Below are positions 32,139-39,269 of a stretch of DNA of 64,000 nucleotides, one piece after another. How positions within the stretch are numbered: the stretch's first letter is position 1; every line of letters starts with the position of its first letter. This DNA is from a virus. The stretch lies in the IMG/VR virus record IMGVR_UViG_3300050821_005171, positions 1 through 64,000 of that record; one strand, given 5' to 3'. The notes under the pieces were generated by a model. It was given only the letters and a program-made list of their open reading frames with translations, had not been told where the DNA came from and searched no databases. The translations under genes and the position numbers were made by a program.

Positions 32139-33429
32139 GACAGGAGTTCTTCTCGTCTGCGGAGTGCTCGCACTCGGCTATTGTCTGTTTTCCAAACCAA
32201 CCGAACAACCAGCCTCGGCCAGCCAAAGTGCGACCCCTGAGCAACAGGCTCAACCACAACCCAGCACATTCGACAAATTCATCGCCGATTGGCGCCCTGA
32301 ACATCGCGAGGAAACAAAAGCGCTCGGCCCGGTGAAAGACGCACCCAAAGAGCCGGAGGTCACGCTGCCTAAAGTGCAGGAACTGATCGAAAAGGCCGTC
32401 AAAGAGAAGGCCCAAGAAGACAAGCCTGTGATGCAGGTGATCCCGCAGGCAGAGCCGAAACCACACCATTCAGCGGCCACGAGAAAGATGAGCCGATCCG
32501 AGAGGCTCCTGCACGTTCCGGATGATCCGGCGCCTTCGGCATTTAAACTCACGGTGCTTGAAAAACGCGACATTCCCGTTGGATTCACCGGACCGGTGAT
32601 CTACTCGGCAAGTTGGTGTGAATGGTGCCCAGTTGAAAAACGGGACGTCAGGGCGGCCGGATATGCTTCCAAGTTCCGGATGGTCGAGTTGCGCAGTGAG
32701 TCCGAAGCCAAGTCCCGTCACATGGAAGAGTTGCCGGTCACAGTGTTCTTCCGGAATGGCATAGAGGTCGAGCGAACGACCGGCTACGACGGAACGCAGA
32801 AGCGACTCAACACGATTCTTCGCCACACGGACGCTCTATTCCGGGAAGCGTCATACACTCCACCGCCGGCACCTGGCGTCAAAGGTGACGCCCTCGATGA
32901 CGATCCTGTCGCTCCCGTCCAGCAACCATCATGCTCGACTCCCAAAGCTGCGCCACTGTCAGCCCCGCTTTGTTCGAGCCCGGCAAGCAGCATAGCTGCT
33001 TCGTGCTCGGCCCCTGCAACGACGTACACCGAAGTCCGTTCGTGCGCGACCCCTGACCACCCGGTTCTAGGCTATGTGGCCAACTCGGCTTCGTGTTCAA
33101 GCCCGTCCAGCAGCTACGCCTATGCCGCACCGTCGTGCTCCAGCCCGTCGAGCGTCGCCTATGCTTCGGCACCGGTCACGTATTCGTACGCGCTTCCGAC
33201 CTACAGTTATGCGGCTCCGAGTTGCAGCAGCCCGAGCTATTCGTATGGAGGCGGGAACTGTGGATCGCCCGGAGGTGGCGGTGGTGACGTGCTTGGATAC
33301 GGAGGAGGCTGGGGAAGAAATTACGGCTACTCGCCGAGCTACGGATATGGCGGTGGTTACGGAGGCGGATGGGGTGGCGGAGCATATGCCGGGAATTGTC
33401 CCGGAGGCGTCTGTTATCCTCGCTGGTAA
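32131..33429 (+). CDS. Exported thioredoxin-fold protein with Cys/Ser/Tyr/Gly-rich tail
   Basis: 432 residues: a hydrophobic N-terminal signal/anchor (GVLLVCGVLALGYCLF), a Pro/Glu-rich spacer, a thioredoxin-like domain (about 135-235) with CEWC at 163-166 in VIYSASWCEWCPVEKRDV and a cis-Pro LPVTVFF, then 180 residues of CSSPSSS, SYAYA and Gly-rich GYGGGW repeats. The tail resembles planctomycete surface proteins. It could form or reduce disulfides in a Cys-rich wall. ATG overlaps the lipase end by 8 bases. Confidence 0.75.
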   Translation: MNKTGVLLVCGVLALGYCLFSKPTEQPASASQSATPEQQAQPQPSTFDKFIADWRPEHREETKALGPVKDAPKEPEVTLPKVQELIEKAVKEKAQEDKPVMQVIPQAEPKPHHSAATRKMSRSERLLHVPDDPAPSAFKLTVLEKRDIPVGFTGPVIYSASWCEWCPVEKRDVRAAGYASKFRMVELRSESEAKSRHMEELPVTVFFRNGIEVERTTGYDGTQKRLNTILRHTDALFREASYTPPPAPGVKGDALDDDPVAPVQQPSCSTPKAAPLSAPLCSSPASSIAASCSAPATTYTEVRSCATPDHPVLGYVANSASCSSPSSSYAYAAPSCSSPSSVAYASAPVTYSYALPTYSYAAPSCSSPSYSYGGGNCGSPGGGGGDVLGYGGGWGRNYGYSPSYGYGGGYGGGWGGGAYAGNCPGGVCYPRW

Positions 33430-33448
33430 AAACCAAGGGAACCAAACT

Positions 33449-33670
33449 GTGACGAAAAGCAAAGACTCCGACGCAGTGACGGCTGCCAAGATCACGGCGG
33501 CCAGCAACATCATCGTGGCATACGTCAACGCGGGAAACCAAGTTCGTTTGAGTGGCCACAGCGAGATCGATGTCCTGGAACATCGTGGGTTCACCGGCGA
33601 CCTGCACGACGTTGTTGAAGGCTCGATCGCGACTCTCAAAGAACACCTTTGCGGCGGCACGGAAGCATAA
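33449..33670 (+). CDS. Small hypothetical protein
   Basis: 73 residues, starting GTG 33449 with AAGGGA upstream. ASNIIVAYVNAGNQVRLSGH and a C-terminal helix with one Cys. Soluble, no motif recognised. It lies between two exported or membrane proteins. Confidence 0.5.
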   Translation: MTKSKDSDAVTAAKITAASNIIVAYVNAGNQVRLSGHSEIDVLEHRGFTGDLHDVVEGSIATLKEHLCGGTEA

Positions 33671-33690
33671 CACCAAAAGCGACCGCAATC

Positions 33691-33888
33691 GTGTTGTGGA
33701 AACCAACCCTAACCACCAAGCAACTCTGGAGCCTCTGTGCGTCCCTCGTAATCCTGTGCGTCATGCTGATGATCGGATGCTGCATGACATGGGCCGAAAA
33801 CGTCGGCTTGCGCTACCAGCAGGAACAGACCGCCAAAAAGCTGGATCGCGTGCTGGAGATTGCCGAAAAATTCAACAAGCCCGAGTAA
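33691..33888 (+). CDS. Small membrane protein
   Basis: 65 residues from GTG 33691. One membrane helix (LWSLCASLVILCVMLMIGCCM) with four Cys, then a cytoplasmic helical tail (QQEQTAKKLDRVLEIAEKF). Not recognised. The start could also be the adjacent TTG. Confidence 0.5.
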   Translation: MLWKPTLTTKQLWSLCASLVILCVMLMIGCCMTWAENVGLRYQQEQTAKKLDRVLEIAEKFNKPE

Positions 33889-33902
33889 CGAAAGGACCCA
33901 AC

Positions 33903-34262
33903 ATGAAGCTGTTTCTCGTTCAACTGCTGGCCGAGGTGGCAATTCTGATCGGGATGGCCGATACCTCCCAGGGCCAGGACTACGTCTACCGGGTTGTTCG
34001 TCCGGCGCGTCCCGCCAAAGTGAAGGTCTACGCAACTTACCCATCCTACGGTTACGTCGCACCGGTCGTTTCGGCCCCGGTGGCTGCGTCCTACAGCTAT
34101 GCCTATCCAGCGGCCTACGGCTACTCCTACGCGGCTCCGGTTGCTTACCCGGGCACTTATGGGTACTACGGGTACGGAACGCCAGCCTGGGGCTCGTATG
34201 GAGCTTGGGCCGCTCCTCCAGCATCCAGAGGAGTGGGTTTCAACATCGGGTTTAGCTGGTAA
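33903..34262 (+). CDS. Secreted Tyr/Ala/Pro-rich protein
   Basis: 119 residues. Signal peptide (MKLFLVQLLAEVAILIGMADTSQG) then a low-complexity mature part of YGYVAPVVSAPVAASYSYAYPAAYGYSYAAP type. Proteins of this composition are common in Planctomycetes and rare elsewhere. AAAGGACCC lies upstream of ATG. Possibly interacts with the host surface or mimics it; function unknown. Confidence 0.6.
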   Translation: MKLFLVQLLAEVAILIGMADTSQGQDYVYRVVRPARPAKVKVYATYPSYGYVAPVVSAPVAASYSYAYPAAYGYSYAAPVAYPGTYGYYGYGTPAWGSYGAWAAPPASRGVGFNIGFSW

Positions 34263-34283
34263 CCCACCTTGCAAAAGTGTTGC

Positions 34284-34318
34284 GAAATCGTTTCGCAATA
34301 GAACGCAAGTATTTACAC
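34284..34318 (+). promoter_or_regulatory. GAAATNATTTC directional element
   Basis: Core GAAATCGTTTC (34284-34294) lies in the longest palindrome of the set, TTGCGAAATCGTTTCGCAA (34281-34299), followed by TAGAACGCAAGTATTTACA. It is 64 bases upstream of ATG 34358, the only gene before the next terminator. Confidence 0.65.
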
Positions 34319-34357
34319 AGCAATCGGTAACAAACAACGCGAAGGGACGAAATTAGC

Positions 34358-34717
34358 ATGCCAACCGTCACAATCGACAAAACAGCCCTCGACGCGATCG
34401 TCACGGCGATCACCGGGATGGCCACGGCCGTCGCCACACTTGAGAATGACCTTCAGTCACAAGCTGACAGTGGGGCAGCACTTGCGGCTGCAACCGACGA
34501 CAAGGCGGCCAAGGATGCGGCGGTCACTGCCGATGATGCGGCGCTCCAGACGGCTTACAAGGCCGTCACGGACGCCTTTACTGCGGCCAACATCCCAGTT
34601 CCCCCAATCCCGACGCCAACTCCGCCAGTGGTTCCGAGCCCGACTCCGACCCCGGCGGCACTCCGGATGCGAGCTAAGGGCCTGATCCCCCACGGAGCAG
34701 TCAAGAAGGCACCTTAA
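34358..34717 (+). CDS. Small Ala-rich helical protein, single-gene unit
   Basis: 119 residues. A long Ala-rich helix (about 5-85) is followed by a Pro-rich linker (VPPIPTPTPPVVPSPTPTPA) and a basic end. It has its own GAAATNATTTC element upstream and an intrinsic terminator 48 bases downstream, so it is a monocistronic unit. Composition resembles small virion-associated or coiled-coil proteins; role unknown. Confidence 0.55.
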   Translation: MPTVTIDKTALDAIVTAITGMATAVATLENDLQSQADSGAALAAATDDKAAKDAAVTADDAALQTAYKAVTDAFTAANIPVPPIPTPTPPVVPSPTPTPAALRMRAKGLIPHGAVKKAP

Positions 34718-34765
34718 GCCAGGAACGTCATTCAGCGGAGGCCCTCTGCTGAATCCTGCGGTCGC

Positions 34766-34810
34766 AGCCCCGGCGCGTGCATGGATAGCCGCACCGGGGC
34801 TGTTTTTGTT
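34766..34810 (+). terminator. Intrinsic terminator
   Basis: Stem AGCCCCGG (34766-34773) with CCGGGGCT (34794-34801), followed by GTTTTTGTT. Ends the transcript of the 34358 gene. Confidence 0.85.
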
Positions 34811-34932
34811 GAATCAGGTTGACTATCTGGCAGCCTTCCGGCAGAATCTCCTGCTTATGCACTGGGCTCAATTGATGATCCAAAACTCAGAATCTTCGCG
34901 TTGTTGCCGGCTGGCTACTCGCGATCTCCAAG

Positions 34933-34978
34933 CCCCAGCAATGATACCTGCCCGGTGCATTTGCTGGGGTTTGCTTTT
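34933..34978 (+). terminator. Intrinsic terminator
   Basis: Stem CCCCAGCAA (34933-34941) with TTGCTGGGG (34961-34969), then TTTGCTTTT. Confidence 0.75.
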
Positions 34979-34987
34979 GATAGGACC

Positions 34988-35025
34988 GTAAAAACCAAAA
35001 GCCCGGGGCTTCAGCTCCCCGGGCT
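34988..35025 (-). terminator. Intrinsic terminator, mainly minus-strand
   Basis: Nine-base stem AGCCCGGGG with CCCCGGGCT (35000-35008 and 35017-35025). The T-rich tail (TTTTGGTTTTTA) is on the minus strand; the plus side has only TTCGG. This suggests some leftward transcription from within the non-coding region. Confidence 0.65.
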
Positions 35026-35152
35026 TCGGTTGAATCCATTCCCAAGCACGCTTTTAATCCGCCAAGATCGTAAGGGCTCGGTGTATGTACGATAGACCCA
35101 CTGGAGCCAGCAGTCAAGCCCCATCGACCAGTCTGAACCCAATTTTTACATG

Positions 35153-35187
35153 CGCCCATGCTCACTGAGAGCGTGGGCGTTTTTGTT
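35153..35187 (+). terminator. Intrinsic terminator
   Basis: Stem CGCCCATGCTC (35153-35163) with GAGCGTGGGCG (35169-35179, one wobble pair), then TTTTTGTTT. Confidence 0.8.
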
Positions 35188-35498
35188 TGCGCTCATCATA
35201 GCCCACCTGTTCGGGCAACACGGCATTCAGCAAGTCCTATGGCGACGCCGTTCCTGAGCCCGTAACTGGGGTCACCTTTGGGTGATGGAGAAGGTCGCTA
35301 ACGTGGCAGAGTCCTAGATTTTTGGGGGATAAAGGGGGCGCGCCATGGTTGGCTCCCGGTTGCCTCCTACCAGCGCTCACTGGCATGGGCCAATCGATCC
35401 CACATGGCGCGCTAACCAGCGTCCCATTCCAATTACGGAAGAGTGTTACGCTAGACTTCCATGCAAGTTGAGCGTTCAAACCAGACAAACCGTACACG

Positions 35499-35609
35499 AT
35501 GGAAATTCAGCTCTGGACGATCAACCTCCCAGCTTGGATGCGAATTCCCGTCTTCTCCCACGCAGATCAGACAATCAAGCCACCAGAACGCTCCCAGGCG
35601 CGCGCATGA
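35499..35609 (+). CDS. Possible 36-residue peptide
   Basis: Begins MEIQLWTINLPAWMR and ends KPPERSQARA. Its amino-acid make-up is more natural than that of the other frames here, but I see no ribosome site. It stops 30 bases before the next gene. Weak call. Confidence 0.3.
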   Translation: MEIQLWTINLPAWMRIPVFSHADQTIKPPERSQARA

Positions 35610-35638
35610 CCCCCGGAAATTTTTAGGAGTTGTTAACA

Positions 35639-35857
35639 ATGTCGAGACGAGACTGGACCAGAGACAACTACGGACGGAACATCGATCCGACTGCTAAACC
35701 AGACTGCACTGTGTGTCACGGCCGTGGAGTGCTTATCACCTACCCACCTCCGAGCGGATGGCGGCCGGTTGAGGCAGAATGCTACGGCTGCATCGAGAAC
35801 CGTGACGACGAAAGCAAGCTGGCGACAGAGTACATCGAGCGCCCAAACCGATTATGA
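35639..35857 (+). CDS. Small zinc-ribbon protein
   Basis: 72 residues from ATG 35639, with AGGAG 11 bases upstream. DCTVCHGRG (about 19-27) and AECYGC (about 44-49) make a C-x2-C / C-x2-C zinc site. First of several tiny zinc-binding proteins in this region. Nucleic-acid binding is likely but unproven. Confidence 0.6.
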   Translation: MSRRDWTRDNYGRNIDPTAKPDCTVCHGRGVLITYPPPSGWRPVEAECYGCIENRDDESKLATEYIERPNRL

Positions 35858-35865
35858 TTTCACGC

Positions 35866-35893
35866 TTGCACTGTGCTTACAACGTGCTACAAT
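35866..35893 (+). promoter_or_regulatory. Promoter with GTGCTNACAAYGTGC site
   Basis: TTGCAC (35866-35871), 16-base spacer, TACAAT (35888-35893). The spacer contains GTGCTTACAACGTGC (35873-35887). The ATG of the next gene is only 10 bases past the -10, so the mRNA would be nearly leaderless. Confidence 0.65.
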
Positions 35894-35903
35894 ACGGGCC
35901 GTC

Positions 35904-36515
35904 ATGGATCAAGCCAAACGCGATAAGAAGAATGCGCGAGCCCGCGCCGCGTATCGCAAAAAAGTCGGATACAATCCGCATCAACAGCAACACTGCGTCG
36001 TGTGCGGGAAAGGATTTATTAAACGTAATGGCAACCAAATCATTTGTTCTGGCCGATGTCGTCGCAGGCGCGAAAAAGAATACTTCATAAACCGCCCAGG
36101 CCGCGTCGCCGCCCGCGCCGCCCGCGCCGCAGGCTACCAACGGACCTGCAAGTTTTGCGGCTCGGATTTCATCGCACATCATGGCAATAAAGTCTCGTGC
36201 GAGACGTGCCAGTTATCTGGAAAACGAGAGCGCTGCAACAAGAGGGGGCAGCGCAATCCACTGGCGATTCGTTTCAGAAGCTGGATGCGCCAGCGTGGCG
36301 TATCCAATTCATCATTGTCTGCTGCCGAACGAAATCAATTACGATCCCTCTTCGAGCAGCAAGTAAAGGAAGAGTTATGCCTACGGAAGTCAAGAAGGGC
36401 ACTCAAAAAACTGCGAATCCTGTTCAACAAGGGACAGGTAAGCCCCAGTGCCTTGAAATCGCTAAAGCAGGAATTAGCACCGGAAGCCAGTTCGCAACCT
36501 TCATGTCCCGACTGA
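35904..36515 (+). CDS. Zinc-finger protein, two tandem fingers
   Basis: 203 residues, strongly basic. Two similar fingers are seen: HCVVCGKGFIKRNGNQIICSGRC (about 29-51) and TCKFCGSDFIAHHGNKVSCETC (about 80-101), joined by an Ala/Arg stretch. The C-terminal half is basic and helical. This looks like a DNA- or RNA-binding protein. It follows the promoter with almost no leader. Its last 139 bases overlap the next gene, which is unusual. Confidence 0.6.
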   Translation: MDQAKRDKKNARARAAYRKKVGYNPHQQQHCVVCGKGFIKRNGNQIICSGRCRRRREKEYFINRPGRVAARAARAAGYQRTCKFCGSDFIAHHGNKVSCETCQLSGKRERCNKRGQRNPLAIRFRSWMRQRGVSNSSLSAAERNQLRSLFEQQVKEELCLRKSRRALKKLRILFNKGQVSPSALKSLKQELAPEASSQPSCPD

Positions 36516-36670
36516 TGTCCGACCTGATCGAGGGCAGCATCACGCCACAGGTCGGCAACGCGGCCGTGAACGCCGGTGGCAAGCTGCTGAAGGTCGTCGA
36601 GATGCAGTACCGGTACGGCAAGTCCACGCCGGGCGGTGCTCCACGACCAGAGCTGAATTTGCTGAACTAA
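36377..36670 (+). CDS. Small phage protein
   Basis: 97 residues from ATG 36377 with AAAGGAAGAG upstream. GSQFATFMSRLMSDLIEGSITPQVGNAAVNAGGKLLKVVEMQYRYGK looks like a conserved small helical domain seen in phage genomes. It overlaps the zinc-finger gene in another frame and is followed by an intrinsic terminator. Confidence 0.6.
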   Translation: MPTEVKKGTQKTANPVQQGTGKPQCLEIAKAGISTGSQFATFMSRLMSDLIEGSITPQVGNAAVNAGGKLLKVVEMQYRYGKSTPGGAPRPELNLLN

Positions 36671-36691
36671 CAGCATCTGGCCGTGAGCGAA

Positions 36692-36720
36692 ACGGGCGGG
36701 AAACCGTCCGTTTTTCTTTT
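36692..36720 (+). terminator. Intrinsic terminator
   Basis: Stem ACGGGCGG (36692-36699) with CCGTCCGT (36704-36711), tetraloop GAAA, then TTTTTCTTTT. Confidence 0.85.
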
Positions 36721-36723
36721 CAC

Positions 36724-36752
36724 TTGCGTTGTGCTGACAACGTGCCTACAAT
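36724..36752 (+). promoter_or_regulatory. Promoter with GTGCTNACAAYGTGC site
   Basis: TTGCGT (36724-36729), 17-base spacer, TACAAT (36747-36752), with GTGCTGACAACGTGC at 36731-36745. It starts immediately after the terminator. The ATG at 36760 lies 7 bases past the -10, implying a leaderless message. Confidence 0.7.
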
Positions 36753-36759
36753 GCCGTGT

Positions 36760-36957
36760 ATGAACTTCCTGGTGCTCGCCAAGTGGACCGACATCGACTT
36801 CCTGCGTCACAGCGCATGGTTCCTAGTCGAGACGATGGAAGCTGCCGAGAGCAGCAAGCATAAACTGTGGATCGACGGGAACGATATCGATCAGTTCTGG
36901 GTTGTTCCTGTCAGTGGGGCCGTGGACCTGTGCAGGAAGAATGTCGAGGGCACATGA
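36760..36957 (+). CDS. Small hypothetical protein
   Basis: 65 residues, MNFLVLAKWTDIDFLRHSAW onward; acidic and aromatic. The start follows the promoter so closely that upstream in-frame codons would lie within the -10 box. First gene of the long unit running to about 40.4 kb. Not recognised. Confidence 0.55.
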   Translation: MNFLVLAKWTDIDFLRHSAWFLVETMEAAESSKHKLWIDGNDIDQFWVVPVSGAVDLCRKNVEGT

Positions 36958-37151
36958 CCAAATCCAGGTACGCAATTTGTGTGCTAGTGGCCATCGCGAT
37001 CTTGGAGTTGGTCATGATCCTTGACCGAGACCATGAGATTGAGCGGTTGAAAACAGAGCGGGACCAAATCATTGAGACGGCATTTAACGCGAACGGCGCT
37101 ACGGCCGAATACTACTGCAAGAAGCTCAGGCAGCATGGGATCGAGCCATAA
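36954..37151 (+). CDS. Small membrane protein
   Basis: 65 residues with one helix (YAICVLVAIAILELVMIL) followed by a charged coiled coil. ATGA overlap with the previous gene and a shared base with the next. Confidence 0.55.
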   Translation: MTKSRYAICVLVAIAILELVMILDRDHEIERLKTERDQIIETAFNANGATAEYYCKKLRQHGIEP

Positions 37152-37342
37152 TGGCCAGCGACACCAAGTTCATGACGATGATTGAGTGGGAAGGCCGAGA
37201 CGGATATCGCACGCACGATTTCAATTTCTGGGACTCGATCGAGGATGCGCGACGGTGCCGCGAAGATGCCTGGAACCGATCGCAGACGTCGAGTCGTAAG
37301 GCGGTCAGCGTCGCAATCCTCAAGGTTAAGGTGGTGGACTGA
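37151..37342 (+). CDS. Small hypothetical protein
   Basis: 63 residues, soluble, with IEWEGRDGYRTHDFNFWDSIEDARRC and a terminal strand VSVAILKVKVVD. Starts in a TAATG overlap. No family recognised. Confidence 0.5.
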   Translation: MASDTKFMTMIEWEGRDGYRTHDFNFWDSIEDARRCREDAWNRSQTSSRKAVSVAILKVKVVD

Positions 37343-37343
37343 C

Positions 37344-37775
37344 ATGACGACAACCGACCAAGAAAACATGGACGACGCGCACCAGACCGCATGGCAGCGG
37401 CTCCGAAAGCAGAAAGAACCGCTCAAAACGCTCGCATTTCACGTTGTGTTGTGGATCGTCGTCCTACAGGGATTTCTGATCAATTGGATTGACAGGCGAG
37501 TCTGCACGCTTGAGCAGCAACCAATAACGGCAGTCCGATCCGATGAGCCTCCCGCTCAGCACCCTAAGGCTCCCGACGGATGGGTGATCATCTACCGCAA
37601 CGGGACAACACAAAAACTCAGCAACTATCCGATCATTGATCATGGAGATTGGATCGTTCGCGGAGAGAACGGCGAGATCACTCGCATCCCAGGCATCCAC
37701 GCTTTGGTGCGGCAGAGTGACTTTGATTCGATGCCGCATCTGGTCGGGAAGAAAACGGCGGAGCCCAAGCCATGA
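37344..37775 (+). CDS. Membrane protein with C-terminal beta domain
   Basis: 143 residues: a helix (FHVVLWIVVLQGFLINWI, about 32-49) then a soluble region with WVIIYRNGTTQKLSN and WIVRGENGEITRIPGIHALV. It may be anchored with the domain outside. Coupled to the next gene by ATGA. Confidence 0.5.
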   Translation: MTTTDQENMDDAHQTAWQRLRKQKEPLKTLAFHVVLWIVVLQGFLINWIDRRVCTLEQQPITAVRSDEPPAQHPKAPDGWVIIYRNGTTQKLSNYPIIDHGDWIVRGENGEITRIPGIHALVRQSDFDSMPHLVGKKTAEPKP

Positions 37776-37972
37776 CACACGGAGTCGCCCTGCTAATTGC
37801 TGCTGGAGCCCTTGGGTGTTGGGCAGAACTAATGCAGATTTCGTCTAGGGTTAGGCGATCCAAGCACGATTTCGCTTACTACTTCGTTCTTTGGTCGGTT
37901 TGCGCTACCGCTGGGTTCTGCTTGGCGTCCGGGGCCATGTGGTGCATGTTCGGGGAGCCGCAAAAGCTATAG
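37772..37972 (+). CDS. Small two-helix membrane protein
   Basis: 66 residues with VALLIAAGALGCWAELM and YYFVLWSVCATAGFCLASGAMW, five Cys in or near the membrane. Not recognised. Confidence 0.5.
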   Translation: MTHGVALLIAAGALGCWAELMQISSRVRRSKHDFAYYFVLWSVCATAGFCLASGAMWCMFGEPQKL

Positions 37973-38008
37973 ACGCCAGTTTCCGAAACCACTTTTGAAA
38001 GGACCCCA

Positions 38009-38491
38009 GTGAGAATTTTTGTGAAAGTGTTTTTGCTAACCGCGATCGCAGTTTTCTACTTGGCCGCAACCTCCCAGGCCGGCGTCCCGCTCATCACGTC
38101 ATCCAATGTTCCAAACGGGACACTCAGCGGCACCGACGCAGCGCTGAACGGCGGGATCACCATCCAAAATATCGGTGGCACCCAAAGCCCGAAGTGGCCG
38201 ACACAAACCTGGATTCTGTGCGTCGACTTCACCTACTTCGACGCGTACATGAACCCGCTTCCGGGGTACACAAACGGCGCTGATGAACTCACGTTTGGCA
38301 TCTTGCCGAATCCGATCCAAGCCTACAGTTCAGGCTGCACAGATCAGATCGTCGATCCTGATTCACCTTACGGTTGGGTGTACTGCCGGATGGACTTCAT
38401 GGTCTGCAATTACGCGCCGGGCTACCTCAATGTGCTTTACACCTACCCGGACTACAGACTCATCGACAACACTGGCGCTACGCTCCACTAG
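38009..38491 (+). CDS. Secreted hypothetical protein
   Basis: 160 residues from GTG 38009 after AAAGGACC. Signal peptide (VFLLTAIAVFYLAATSQAG) and a beta-rich mature domain with four Cys (ILCVDF, SSGCTDQ, VYCRMDFMVC), likely two disulfides. No family recognised. Confidence 0.55.
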   Translation: MRIFVKVFLLTAIAVFYLAATSQAGVPLITSSNVPNGTLSGTDAALNGGITIQNIGGTQSPKWPTQTWILCVDFTYFDAYMNPLPGYTNGADELTFGILPNPIQAYSSGCTDQIVDPDSPYGWVYCRMDFMVCNYAPGYLNVLYTYPDYRLIDNTGATLH

Positions 38492-38501
38492 GGGGGCTTA
38501 A

Positions 38502-38681
38502 GTGAAGGTCAAGGAACAACCATTACCCAAGGGCTTTAACTGCCACATCTGTGGCAAGTGGAACGACTTTGGTCCGGTAGTGCTTGCGTCATGGAACGAC
38601 ACGATCATCGTCAAGTGCCATGCGTGCCCGGCGAAATCTAAAATCAGACGCGGCAAGGTCGAGCCGATCAGGGAGAAGTGA
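38502..38681 (+). CDS. 59-residue zinc-ribbon protein
   Basis: GTG start at 38502 after GGGGGG. FNCHICGKW (about 12-20) and VKCHACPAK (about 41-49) form the zinc site, followed by a basic tail. The stop overlaps the next ATG (TGATG), which supports translation. Shorter than most annotation cut-offs. Confidence 0.55.
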   Translation: MKVKEQPLPKGFNCHICGKWNDFGPVVLASWNDTIIVKCHACPAKSKIRRGKVEPIREK

Positions 38682-38962
38682 TGAGCGACGAAATTTTAGA
38701 CGAAGCGCTTAAAGCTGGTGGCCCATCGCTTGTTGAGATCATAAAACTCCGCCGAAGAGTCAGCGTCCTTGAGTCCCGTGAAATCGACGGTATTTCTCCC
38801 AGGCTCTACCTGATCGGCCAAATCTTGCCAGCTCTACTCACAAACCCTCCGTGGAGACACCAACAGTACGGCGCTGTTGTGAAGCAGGCTGTGCAGATCG
38901 CAGACCTGGCGCTCGCTGAGTACGATAAACCACAACCCGAAAGGAATCCCGATGCTGGTTGA
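38681..38962 (+). CDS. Small helical protein
   Basis: 93 residues, MSDEILDEALKAGGPSLVEIIKLRRRVSVLESRE then a second helical part. Overlaps the next gene by 11 bases. No motif recognised. Confidence 0.5.
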   Translation: MSDEILDEALKAGGPSLVEIIKLRRRVSVLESREIDGISPRLYLIGQILPALLTNPPWRHQQYGAVVKQAVQIADLALAEYDKPQPERNPDAG

Positions 38963-39269
38963 ATTCAAGCGGGTCCATGACCCGAAGACGAAAGAGGATC
39001 ACGGTGATGCCGTGATGGTTAACCCTGAATTCGTCGAGTCTGTCAGCGAGAGACCGACTTCGTCAGGGCTCATCACCGGGCAATACTCGACGCTTAGGAT
39101 GGCGTCCGGGAACACCGTCGTGGTGGAGGGCCATTGGGAAGACGTCGACATGGCCCTGCGCGGCAACAAAAGCGCCGAGACACCCAAGCCGGCCCACAAG
39201 CAGGTTACCCTTAGCGATGGAACAACCACCGTAACGTTTCCAGCCAAGCCGCAGGATGACTTCCGATGA
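38952..39269 (+). CDS. Small beta-rich protein
   Basis: 105 residues with GAAAGGAATCC before ATG. VMVNPEFVESV, TVVVEGHWEDVDMAL and TTTVTFPAK. Not recognised; the pattern resembles small flagellar-FlbD-like or ribosome-associated folds only superficially. Confidence 0.45.
   Translation: MLVEFKRVHDPKTKEDHGDAVMVNPEFVESVSERPTSSGLITGQYSTLRMASGNTVVVEGHWEDVDMALRGNKSAETPKPAHKQVTLSDGTTTVTFPAKPQDDFR

Larger units (their letters stand above)
34811..35498. ncRNA. Non-coding stretch with stacked terminators, possible small RNAs
   Basis: No open frame here has a credible start or composition. Instead there are three further hairpins with T-tails (34933-34978 plus, 34988-35025 minus, 35153-35187 plus) within 260 bases. 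This is what one expects from one or two small transcripts of 150-200 bases each. I see no tRNA cloverleaf and no strong promoter; a weak TTGACT lies at 34821. Called as ncRNA only tentatively. Confidence 0.35.

Noticed and set aside
35345-35626. A 93-residue plus-strand frame in the non-coding region
   Set aside because: It has no ribosome site, its composition is unlike neighbouring genes and it overlaps a more natural small frame at 35499-35609.
36108-36130. GCC/CGC microsatellite-like run
   Set aside because: It encodes an Ala/Arg linker between two zinc fingers and is explained by coding.
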